Below are positions 1-6,981 of a stretch of DNA of 64,000 bases, piece after piece (position 1 is the first letter of the stretch; each line of letters starts with the position of its first letter). The notes beneath the pieces are model-generated. The model had not been told where the DNA came from. It searched no databases and saw only the letters and a list, made by a program, of their open reading frames with translations. A program made the position numbers and the translations under genes. Where the stretch lies: NCBI GenBank assembly GCA_003216075.1, contig QCJK01000002.1, positions 1 to 64,000 of the forward strand. Direction: 5' to 3'. The stretch is from Prochlorococcus sp. AG-409-B05. Its GTDB lineage: Bacteria > Cyanobacteriota > Cyanobacteriia > PCC-6307 > Cyanobiaceae.

Positions 1-81
1 AGCTCCTGATTTGTTGAGTTAAACGCGAAGCTTGACCTGAATGATTTAGGTGTAGCCAGAACAGAACTAGAAGCCGCTCCG

Positions 82-261
82 ATGCCTAAAGCAAAAGGAG
101 AACAGAAATTTGGGAATACCCAGGGAGGACTAATGCGCTACTTCTGGCCTATCGCTCGGATCGTTTTCTGCCCGCTCACAATCCTGTTTATTTACCTCAC
201 CGTCACTGAGCCACCAGCAGATAAGCAAGAGCAAAGCAGTAGCTACTCTGTTCTTGATTGA
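82..261 (+). CDS. small membrane protein of the tRNA-Pro island
   Basis: This 59-codon reading frame ends just before a strong terminator. It has a basic N-terminus, one hydrophobic segment at about residues 20-40 (FWPIARIVFCPLTILFIYLT) and a short polar tail, so a single-pass membrane protein is likely. The frame stays open upstream to base 10, after a TGA at 7-9, but no ATG or GTG occurs there, so I chose the ATG at 82. I recognise no family. It is transcribed away from the replication-like genes to its right. Confidence 0.5.
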   Translation: MPKAKGEQKFGNTQGGLMRYFWPIARIVFCPLTILFIYLTVTEPPADKQEQSSSYSVLD

Positions 262-273
262 CAGTCGACTTTC

Positions 274-299
274 AAGGGGGCCAACTAAGGCCCCTTTTT
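274..299 (+). terminator. rho-independent terminator
   Basis: A GC-rich hairpin, GGGGCC at 277-282 and GGCCCC at 289-294 with flanking A-U and G-U pairs, is followed by a run of T. It lies 12 bases after the stop codon of the small membrane protein ending at 261. Confidence 0.85.
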
Positions 300-394
300 A
301 ATGCCTGGGTCCTTCTCGCTTATTACTACCAGGGTCGTCCAAAGGAGCGATATTTTTCTAGCGTGCAGTGTTCGAAAGTTTGGACACTTAACGC

Positions 395-595
395 TTAACT
401 AAAAACCCCATTCGATCTAGGAACTGTATTGGCGGTCATGAATTCGCGCAGGCCCTTAAGTTTTAGATATTTTCTGCCCTTTTTATCCAAATAAAGGAAT
501 TCATCGAGTCGTCCACTATCAATCCATTGATATAACTGTGATCTCGAACGAAAACCCAGGATTTTGGCTGTCTCACTGATAGTGGCAAAGGCCAT
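395..595 (-). CDS. small helix-turn-helix protein, excisionase-like
   Basis: This 66-residue protein starts MAFATISETAKILGF and then RSRSQLYQWIDSGRLDEF. The pattern is a MerR/excisionase-type helix-turn-helix: a recognition segment, then a short basic wing (KKGRKYLKLKGLREF). Such proteins often act as recombination directionality factors or element repressors. The gene is the last of three minus-strand genes in the island. The perfect inverted repeat at 665-683 lies about 70 bases upstream of its start, a plausible operator. The function is inferred only from the fold. Confidence 0.6.
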   Translation of the reverse strand: MAFATISETAKILGFRSRSQLYQWIDSGRLDEFLYLDKKGRKYLKLKGLREFMTANTVPRSNGVFS

Positions 596-664
596 TTAAT
601 TAAAAAGGCTTAAATCGACTTAATTGAGCTAAAAGTTCTTTATTTGCAGTGGTTCTGACGGTAT

Positions 665-683
665 AATAGACAGTTTGTCTATT
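665..683. promoter_or_regulatory. inverted repeat, candidate operator of the island
   Basis: AATAGACA, spacer GTT, TGTCTATT: eight-base arms forming a perfect palindrome. Its core AGACAGTTTGTCT matches the repeats inside the replication-like gene at 1128-1213. It lies between that gene's stop (771) and the start of the HTH gene (595), overlapping an AT-rich promoter-like sequence. A regulatory or origin role is inferred. Confidence 0.55.
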
Positions 684-770
684 TAAAAAAGGGCTATCGC
701 TAAAAAATAAGCGAGGTCCGAAATTACCTACAACGCCCCCGACAGTAAGGACCCCCTGAAGTTCTTAGTT

Positions 771-1616
771 CTACTCGACAAATCTGCCATTTTGAAAAAG
801 CCTTTGGGAAGGATGTTTATGAGGTTGGCAGTCAGTCTGCCTTGGGTTGAGTTGATATTGCTCATATTTAGCAACCTCTATGTTCTGCCAACCCTTACCG
901 ATCGCCAGAACCAACTGATCTTTAACCACAATATCTCCGTACTTCTCATGTAGTTCTAAAAGCTGAGCCATTTGCCAATTCCATTGAGACGTTGTGGTTT
1001 TCACCTGTCGTGATTTTATGAATTCTCTGATTTGTTCTTCGTGATCAATTAACTCGTTAGGAACTTTGAATGTTTGTTCTATAGAGACCTTTTCTATTGC
1101 TTCTTGTTTTGTTCTTGTATTTGCAACCGACAGTTTGTCTTTCGGGTAACCGACTGGTTGTCTTTTAGCTAAACGACTATTTGTCTGTTCTGCGTCAGAC
1201 AAGTTTTTGTCTGTTAGATGAAGCGCATCTTCAATTGTTACTAGTTGAAAGTACTTCTTCTGGATATAGCCCTGCCGCTCATAAAGCAGTAGACCTAATG
1301 ATTTAAGAACTGCGAGTCTCCTTTCAACACTTTTTATTGAGCATGAAGTTTTTTCAGCTAACCACTCCTGCGTTATTTGTTTCCAGAGACCAGATTTTCC
1401 ATTTAAAGGATATCTCTCACGCCCTTTTGTCCAGACTCTATAAAGCAAGCTATAGAGTTCAGTCAGACTCTTTAATTTTTGAAGAGATAAAAGAAGGCGT
1501 TTGTTTAAGGCAAGTTGAGCGACCTTTAAGACAAGATCGCTATCAATGTAAAAGTAACCTGCGGTTTGAGTTGCCTTTTCCCCTTTCTCCTCAAATGAAG
1601 AGGGAGTTGAGTCCAC
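771..1616 (-). CDS. winged-helix replication-initiator-like protein
   Basis: This 281-residue protein has an N-terminal winged-helix domain: WKQITQEWLAEKTSCSIKSV and then ERRLAVLKSLGLLLYERQG, at about residues 75-120. This resembles plasmid and phage replication initiators and element-borne wHTH proteins. The middle is hydrophilic and low in similarity to anything I know, and it is encoded over the iteron-like repeats. The C-terminal part (residues 190-250) is helical. It starts two bases after the stop of the upstream HTH gene, so the two are co-transcribed. No catalytic motif of a relaxase, primase or helicase is visible, so the replication role rests on fold and on the repeats. Confidence 0.6.
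   Translation of the reverse strand: MDSTPSSFEEKGEKATQTAGYFYIDSDLVLKVAQLALNKRLLLSLQKLKSLTELYSLLYRVWTKGRERYPLNGKSGLWKQITQEWLAEKTSCSIKSVERRLAVLKSLGLLLYERQGYIQKKYFQLVTIEDALHLTDKNLSDAEQTNSRLAKRQPVGYPKDKLSVANTRTKQEAIEKVSIEQTFKVPNELIDHEEQIREFIKSRQVKTTTSQWNWQMAQLLELHEKYGDIVVKDQLVLAIGKGWQNIEVAKYEQYQLNPRQTDCQPHKHPSQRLFQNGRFVE
1128..1213. repeat. iteron-like array, four units with 23-bp period
   Basis: Units begin at 1128, 1151, 1174 and 1197, exactly 23 bases apart. Their cores are CGACAGTTTGTCT, CGACTGGTTGTCT, CGACTATTTGTCT and AGACAAGTTTTTGTCT; the last has three extra bases. Because 23 is not a multiple of three, the repeats fall in different codon phases and encode different residues, so selection is on DNA and not protein. 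A fifth core is at 668-680. The pattern fits initiator binding sites of an iteron origin located within the initiator gene. Confidence 0.6.
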
Positions 1617-1618
1617 AA

Positions 1619-1945
1619 TTACCTACCCCCCTTCGCAACGAGGTCAATTAGGTGATCTTCGTTGTAGGTCTCAACTGGTTGAATAGATTGTGTCTGCGCC
1701 TTTTGCTTAGCTAGTTCTGCAGTGCGCTTAAGCAATGCAGCTCTACAACGTTCCAGGCAATAAACATGCTTACCTCGAACTTTTCCGGAGCCCAAGGTAT
1801 AGAAATCATTTCCAGGAACTAAAACTCGTTCGTTTTTTAATTCGTAGATAAGTCGAGTTGAGCAATGTAGTTGTTCAGCCAACTGTTCAATTTCCAGCCA
1901 AGTTCCTTCTAAAGATTGGCAATCCAACTGATTATTGGATGACAT
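1619..1945 (-). CDS. HTH DNA-binding protein of the island
   Basis: This 108-residue protein contains TWLEIEQLAEQLHCSTRLIY at about residues 15-34, a clear helix-turn-helix, followed by a basic hairpin. The C-terminus is polar with an Ala/Lys/Gln-rich helix. It is the first gene of a minus-strand pair and ends two bases before the start of the replication-like gene. A regulatory or replication-accessory role is likely by context. I do not recognise a named family. Confidence 0.6.
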   Translation of the reverse strand: MSSNNQLDCQSLEGTWLEIEQLAEQLHCSTRLIYELKNERVLVPGNDFYTLGSGKVRGKHVYCLERCRAALLKRTAELAKQKAQTQSIQPVETYNEDHLIDLVAKGGR

Positions 1946-2331
1946 ATGAAGTGATGATCTTCGCGAATCCGACCCACGTATACATTTGTCCTATTACGTG
2001 CGGTTGATGCCGTTCACCTCCCCTGTAGCGACTATTCCTGAGGATGCTCTTCAATCTCAGGTCACCTGCTGAATTGCTTCCCCATAGCTTTCTCAACCCT
2101 TCAACAGGATGTTTGAGATTTTCAACTCAGGATGCGCGGGGCCGCATTAATCCCTGAGTGGTCGTGATTGCTGGAGGATTCCGACTTCGCTAAAGGAAGT
2201 TTAGCTAGATGAATCGAGTTGAATGGAAAAACCTGAGATTCGCGTGGAAACCTTGCTACAACAAACCATTGAAAAAGACCATTCCACGGATTTTTCCACG
2301 GATGGCCTTTCGTCAGTCAATGAGACTCCAG
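1946..2331. other. spacer between island genes and tRNA-Pro, with short direct repeats
   Basis: No convincing gene is seen in these 386 bases. A 10-base direct repeat TTCCACGGAT occurs at 2282-2291 and 2294-2303, with a 12-base period and a core similar to the DnaA-box consensus TTTTCCACA. In element-in-tRNA arrangements the stretch directly 3' of the tRNA is where the attachment junction lies. A second copy of the tRNA 3' end was not found in the window. Confidence 0.4.
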
Positions 2332-2405
2332 TCGGGGCGACAGGATTCGAACCTGCGACCTAGTGCTCCCAAAGCACCCGCGCTACCAAGCTGCGCCACG
2401 CCCCG
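2332..2405 (-). tRNA. tRNA-Pro (anticodon UGG)
   Basis: Read on the minus strand, the acceptor arms CGGGGCG and CGCCCCG pair, with discriminator A. The D arm is GCGC/GCGC, the anticodon stem is GGTGC/GCACT with loop TTTGGGA (anticodon TGG), and the T loop is TTCGAAT with stem GCAGG/CCTGT. It is 74 bases with no encoded CCA. Its 3' end faces the island genes at lower coordinates, the usual orientation for site-specific integration into a tRNA 3' end. Confidence 0.97.
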
Positions 2406-2707
2406 TGCTTTTTGATTGTAGTTGGTAGCTTGTCTCCAGGCCAGAGGAAGTCATGTGACAGTGCTTCTTTGTCTGTTAAATGAGATTTCAAGTCAAATAA
2501 AAATTAACTTCAGAGAAATCAAAATATAGAATCTCATCAATTCATCTCATCCTGATATGGCAGAATCAGAAGTCTAATTTTCAATCGCTGGATTCCACCA
2601 GCAAAATTTACTGGAACTTTCTGAGGCCTTAAGTATTCACTATAATTAATGCACTAATAAATTTTAAACAATTATCTAACTTACTCACTATTAATTGGAT
2701 TAGCATC

Positions 2708-3289
2708 ATGAAGATAAATTTAGGATCAGGGCCTTATAAAGGTGAGCAAGGATGGACAAATATCGATTGCATTGGTGGTGCAGACATTAAAGCTGACCTG
2801 ACCAATGGCATTCCCTTTGATAGCAATACAATAGAAAGTATATATTCCTCTCATTTTCTTGAGCATCTTTATTATCCCGAAATATGTAAATTACTTCTTG
2901 AAGCCTTCAGAGTAATCATCCCAGGAGGGAAAATATCGATATGTGTGCCTAACGCAAAGTTATTCATTCAATCATATATGAATAACGATTTAAAAGCAGT
3001 ATGCTTTCAATCCGGAGAGATAATGAGGGTTCCTTCTTTTATTATAATGCCTGGCGAAAGTATATATCCAGAAGCGTTAATTAAAACTGGAAGTTCGATT
3101 GATTGGGTTAATTATATTGCCTACTCAAATAGTGAACATAAGTATATGTTTGACGAAGAAAATTTAATTTCACATCTTAGAAGGGCAGGGTTTAAAAAGG
3201 CTTGCTTAAGAAAGTTTGATCCTAAATTAGACAACAAGCATGCAAAATTTTCGTCAATATATGCACATGCAATAAAAGAAATAAGCTAA
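2708..3289 (+). CDS. class I SAM-dependent methyltransferase
   Basis: This 193-residue protein opens with a compact motif I, MKINLGSGPYKGEQGWTNID, typical of methyltransferase type 11 proteins that modify sugars or small molecules. Motif II is IKADLTNGIPFD. Later comes SSHFLEHLYYPE (motif IV region) and an IIPGGKISICVPN strand typical of the fold. There is no membrane segment. The substrate cannot be told. It sits alone on the chromosomal side of tRNA-Pro and may be variable cargo. Confidence 0.75.
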   Translation: MKINLGSGPYKGEQGWTNIDCIGGADIKADLTNGIPFDSNTIESIYSSHFLEHLYYPEICKLLLEAFRVIIPGGKISICVPNAKLFIQSYMNNDLKAVCFQSGEIMRVPSFIIMPGESIYPEALIKTGSSIDWVNYIAYSNSEHKYMFDEENLISHLRRAGFKKACLRKFDPKLDNKHAKFSSIYAHAIKEIS

Positions 3290-3853
3290 TTATGCTTCAA
3301 AAAGAAAATTGCACTCCTTTGTTATTCCTGATAATGACAAAAGACTCAAGTCGATATGTGAGAGGACGATGCTTAACCGTGGTAAGGATACATGCGCACC
3401 AGAAGACTTGATGTGGCATGTTCGTTAAAATATATCCACTAAAAACATTAACATTGTTGGCTCAATATTTTGACTACACTAGTAGTAGGCCGTCAGCTTT
3501 TTGATGTGCTCAGGACTAAGGCAACTAATCCTTGAAGCCGCTGGTATGCCTAGAAGCGTAAAGACAGCAAGTAAGTCATCAGTAGCAACTTTGAGCTGCT
3601 AGGCAAGCTCTAAAAACATGATAGTAATGCCTTTTGCGTACTTTCAGCTGTAAAGTCTATCCGAGATATTCTTATAGAGTCGTCTCTTATTTAAGTTAAA
3701 TAATCAATGCAAGTATGATGTCTAGAGATGAAAAAATATAGAAGAAGCTTCTTTGAGTCTTTTGAGATTTGTCTACCATAAAATCAAGGGAGGGTTTTTA
3801 CTTATTGCTTGAAGCTGGGAATAAGTTAAAAAGGATCAATTGTGATCCTGCTA
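3290..3853. other. gene-poor stretch with possible relic ORF
   Basis: No gene of normal size is visible in these 564 bases. A 32-codon frame at 3504-3602 reads MCSGLRQLILEAAGMPRS and onward. After its stop, a shifted frame continues with ELLGKL, which could mean a decayed small gene. This is weak, and most of the stretch shows nothing recognisable. Confidence 0.3.
3832..3849. promoter_or_regulatory. perfect inverted repeat just before a small gene
   Basis: AGGATCA, four-base spacer, TGATCCT ends five bases before the ATG at 3854. The left arm contains an AGGA ribosome-binding-like sequence. It could be an operator or a hairpin that hides the ribosome-binding site; both are inference. Confidence 0.4.
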
Positions 3854-4018
3854 ATGGGAATTAATACGCAACCGGAAAACGGTTTTTCCTTGCCTGTGGG
3901 ATGTGTCGTTGAAGAAATTATTGAGAATGCTGGCGTTTTCGAGAGGGTATACAAGTGTCCTGATGGTCAGAAACATTATATCCCTGAGAGTTTGTTGTTC
4001 AGTAACGATGTTGAGTAA
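3854..4018 (+). CDS. small conserved-looking protein, 54 aa
   Basis: This short frame encodes a soluble, acidic 54-residue protein starting MGINTQPENGFSLPVGCVVE and ending in SLLFSNDVE. The middle, YKCPDGQKHYIP, contains a single CPDG turn. Residue use looks protein-like, and the frame is followed by a strong terminator, which supports a transcribed gene. I recognise no family. Confidence 0.5.
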   Translation: MGINTQPENGFSLPVGCVVEEIIENAGVFERVYKCPDGQKHYIPESLLFSNDVE

Positions 4019-4154
4019 ATAATGATCTACTGACAACAAGTTAAGGTTTTATATTTCATCAACCAATCACTCCTGTTAAAAACTAGTTAATGTTATAAAT
4101 TTCTATCCTGTCAATTAAAATAATAAATATTATTTTTTATTTTTAGATAAAAAA

Positions 4155-4184
4155 AGGTCTCATCTTATTTGATGAGACCTTTTT
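4155..4184. terminator. bidirectional rho-independent terminator
   Basis: A perfect ten-base stem, AGGTCTCATC at 4155-4164 and GATGAGACCT at 4171-4180, has a six-base loop and an A-run on one side and T-run on the other. It lies between convergent genes (the 54-residue ORF and pcb) and can terminate both. Confidence 0.9.
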
Positions 4185-4238
4185 AAAGTTAAGCAAGAAG
4201 ATTCTTTATGCAATTAAATCTCAAATTGAATTTGGTAT

Positions 4239-5327
4239 TCAACCATTCAAATTGACACTTGCATTGTCAAGGTTGCCGATGGCAGCTGGAATGCGCTTGA
4301 AGTCGAAGCCCATTGCGCGAATAGCGTGCCAAAGATGGCCTTGGATGAAGAAGAATCCTAAATAGTAGTGGACGTTGGTTAACCAAGCACGGGAAGTGTG
4401 GCCTAGAGGTGCACCATCGATAGAGGCAACTGTATCTGCCCAATATGGAGAGATGCCAAACTTGAGTGCCAAAGGCTCTCCGTACCAAGCTTCTGGATAC
4501 ACAGTTGTATTTGATGCGCACCAGAAAGCAGCAACAATTGCCATCCAACCAATACCAGCTAGTGACCAGGAAAGTATGGCCTCGGCTGATAGAACATTTT
4601 TACCTTTGAAGGAGGTGTATTCACCAATTTGCTTTGTAGCAATGTGGAAAGCACCGCCTATGATTTGCCAAAAAGCAAGGAATGCATGGCCGCCTAAAAC
4701 ATCTTCAAGACTGTCAATAGCTAAGAAGTCAAATTGATGGTTCCAGATGGCTGAGACATCTAAGTTGTAGGTGACTTGACGAATACCCTCTATTGCTGGG
4801 TCATAGATTCCGTGAACTCTGGCCCATTCAACGAACCAGATATTCGCAACACCAAAGAACACTAAGTGGTGGCCAAGAATGAAAGTCTGGTTATCAGGGT
4901 TGTCCCATTCCAGCTTGAATCTTGCGGCTTGACGGTGCTCAGGTCTATCAGGTGCAAAAAGCCCTGAGCTGTTTTGTGTGTCTTCACTGAAGACCAAAGA
5001 GTGCAGTACTCCTGCGCCTGCGTAGACCATGGAGCAGATCAAGTGGAAGACGCCTATGAAGACAACTCCCGCTCCTGTCCATACTCCAGCTTCGTCGAAG
5101 CCAATGCCGAGAGAAGCTAAATGGGGTAGGAAGATTAATCCCTGGTGCCCCATTGGTAGGGAGGGGTCAAAGCGTGCTAATTCAAAAAGGGTGATAGCAC
5201 CAGCATTGAAGGCAATCAATCCTGTATGGGCAACATGCGAGCCAATAAATCGGCTTGACTTGTTGGTCACCACAGAATTACCAACCCACCACCCGTAGGT
5301 GACGTCTGGATTTCCGTAGGTCTGCAT
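4239..5327 (-). CDS. pcb: Pcb chlorophyll a/b-binding antenna protein (copy 1)
   Basis: This 362-residue member of the CP43/IsiA/Pcb superfamily binds divinyl chlorophylls and forms the thylakoid antenna of Prochlorococcus. It starts MQTYGNPDVTYGWWVGNSVV. Six hydrophobic helices are visible, with His residues in AHTGLIAFN, FHLICSMVY, ILGHHLVFF, GGAFHIATK and GHLWHAIRAMGFDF likely to bind chlorophyll. The large CP43 lumenal loop is absent, as expected for Pcb. The loop near residues 115-140 is longer than in copy 2 (17063-18118). A long leader with a structured element (5564-5627) lies upstream. Confidence 0.95.
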   Translation of the reverse strand: MQTYGNPDVTYGWWVGNSVVTNKSSRFIGSHVAHTGLIAFNAGAITLFELARFDPSLPMGHQGLIFLPHLASLGIGFDEAGVWTGAGVVFIGVFHLICSMVYAGAGVLHSLVFSEDTQNSSGLFAPDRPEHRQAARFKLEWDNPDNQTFILGHHLVFFGVANIWFVEWARVHGIYDPAIEGIRQVTYNLDVSAIWNHQFDFLAIDSLEDVLGGHAFLAFWQIIGGAFHIATKQIGEYTSFKGKNVLSAEAILSWSLAGIGWMAIVAAFWCASNTTVYPEAWYGEPLALKFGISPYWADTVASIDGAPLGHTSRAWLTNVHYYLGFFFIQGHLWHAIRAMGFDFKRIPAAIGNLDNASVNLNG

Positions 5328-5563
5328 AATTTAAGAGTGCAAGACAAAATAAACCGCCTAACCTTACAGGCTTCTCTATTGATATCCCTGGAATAGTTAA
5401 AGGTCTTTATTTTCCAACCCTGATCTTTTCGAAATAACGTAGAACTGATGTCTTTGCGACTGTTAAGACCAATGCTTTAAATGTCAGTTTTTGCTTTTCT
5501 TGTCCAAGAAGGCAGTTGCCAGGCTTTCGACTCCCTTCAAAGAGCCCAAATCAACTATCTCAG

Positions 5564-5627
5564 AACCCCTTAACGCCTGAGGAAGGCAATTACTGAGAAT
5601 AGGTCTCAATAATTACCTTTAGGGGTT
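5564..5627 (-). ncRNA. long imperfect hairpin upstream of pcb
   Basis: Outer arms AACCCCT (5564-5570) and AGGGGTT (5621-5627) enclose a 16-base inner stem, 5583-5598 against 5604-5619, with a five-base loop. The two mismatches in the inner stem become G-U pairs only if minus-strand RNA is made. It lies 237-300 bases upstream of pcb and just past the end of purU, so it may be a pcb leader structure, a purU 3' end or a small RNA. No U-run follows it. Confidence 0.4.
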
Positions 5628-5720
5628 GGAGCCTTGTTGCCATTATTTTAATTCCTGAATTAGTTATAATTGCTTAATTGCTATTGAGAAGATGAGGGGA
5701 TATTCCAAAACAAAAAAAGT

Positions 5721-6575
5721 TTATGCAAATACTGCGGTCCGCCCTCTGTAAACTATTACTTGTCGACGCAAATGCAACCTTAAAGCTCTAGCCAAAGCAA
5801 GTCTTTCTGTGTCACGACCTTTCCTTATTAAATCGGTTATTTCGTCACGATGACTTACATGCGTGATTGTTTGTTCGATAATTGGACCATCATCAAGATC
5901 CTCAGTTACATAATGAGCAGTTGCTCCAATTAATTTTACCCCACGTTTCCATGCACGATGATATGGTTTGGACCCTTTAAATGCAGGAAGAAAGGAGTGA
6001 TGAATATTAATAATTGTAGGATACTTTTCGATAAATGATCCACTTAATATCTGCATATATTTTGCCAATACAATAAGTTCAATTTTATACTTATTCAGTT
6101 GATCAATTATTTTATTCTCAGCCTCTAACTTATTATTACTTGTGACTGGAATATATATAAAATCCACACCAAAATCATTGCAAAGTGGTTTTAGATCAAT
6201 GTGATTTGAAATCACCAATGCTAAATGCATTGGCATTTCCCCATTTCTTGTCCGCCAAAGTAAATCTAATAAACAATGACTTTGCTTGCTTGCAAAAATT
6301 GCAACTCTGGGAAGATCATCAGAGAAATTTACTTGTGCTTTACCACTCATCTTTTTTGCAAGTTCATTTACCGCTATGACAATTGATTCTTTTTTTAATT
6401 GAAATCCCTCAAGTTCCCACTCAATTCTGCTTAGGAAAAGTCCGGCTTCTATATCTGTGTGATGGTCTGCGTGTCGAATATTGCCGCCATTCTCTGTTAT
6501 CCAGCCTGCCAATTCGCTTACTAGCCCTGGCCGGTCGGAGCAAATCAACTGAAGGATAGAGGTTGGCTTATGCAT
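5721..6575 (-). CDS. purU: formyltetrahydrofolate deformylase
   Basis: PurU hydrolyses 10-formyl-THF to formate and THF, balancing one-carbon pools. This 284-residue protein has an N-terminal ACT domain (LQLICSDRPGLVSELAGWI, residues 8-26) and a C-terminal formyltransferase fold. The latter contains INIHHSFLPAFKGSKPYHRA and GATAHYVTEDLDDGPIIEQ, with the catalytic His/Asp set conserved. Length is normal. The start at MHKPTSILQ fits the family. It stands alone on the minus strand. Confidence 0.95.
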   Translation of the reverse strand: MHKPTSILQLICSDRPGLVSELAGWITENGGNIRHADHHTDIEAGLFLSRIEWELEGFQLKKESIVIAVNELAKKMSGKAQVNFSDDLPRVAIFASKQSHCLLDLLWRTRNGEMPMHLALVISNHIDLKPLCNDFGVDFIYIPVTSNNKLEAENKIIDQLNKYKIELIVLAKYMQILSGSFIEKYPTIINIHHSFLPAFKGSKPYHRAWKRGVKLIGATAHYVTEDLDDGPIIEQTITHVSHRDEITDLIRKGRDTERLALARALRLHLRRQVIVYRGRTAVFA

Positions 6576-6981
6576 GGCGCCAGGCTGATAAGGACTTCTT
6601 ATTACCTCGCCGTCACGAATTAAACGGGTTGGATTTTTAAGTTTTGATTTAATAGTATTTGTATATTGAGACCCCTAAAAAAAGTCACTAGGTGTAAATA
6701 CCTGTCAGTCTTGGACCTGATAGGGATTTGCTGCTTTCAAGTCTATATAAGGTTTTACCCCTTATTGATATGACATCACTTTGAATGCCTATTGATTAGC
6801 CAGTGGAGAGACAAGGAAAATCCTTACGAGCTTTCCAGGCGTATTAGGAGGTGGGTTAATGCATTAACTTGATTGTCAGGACTATGCGAGTCAATAAGAT
6901 CAGTAAATTACTTTGGCAAAATCTTTATATTTACAAGATTAAGACTTAGAATCCATAATCGGTATTGGTGAGATCAAGAAA
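6576..6981. other. divergent promoter region between purU and acsF
   Basis: These 406 bases lie between divergent genes and contain no credible ORF. Small hairpins such as ATAAGG with CCTTAT and AAGGA with TCCTT are visible but not distinctive. It presumably holds both promoters. Confidence 0.4.

Noticed and set aside
1337-1651. Plus-strand frame antisense to the replication-like gene
   Set aside because: It overlaps the well-supported minus-strand gene and its peptide shows no fold or motif.
2209-2415. Plus-strand open frame across tRNA-Pro
   Set aside because: It ends in the antisense of the tRNA and has the typical spurious peptide (QDSNLRPSAPK). The tRNA explains it.
3851-4039. Minus-strand frame opposite the 54-aa gene
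   Set aside because: Composition is poorer than the plus-strand frame, and the terminator position suits both only if the plus-strand gene is real.
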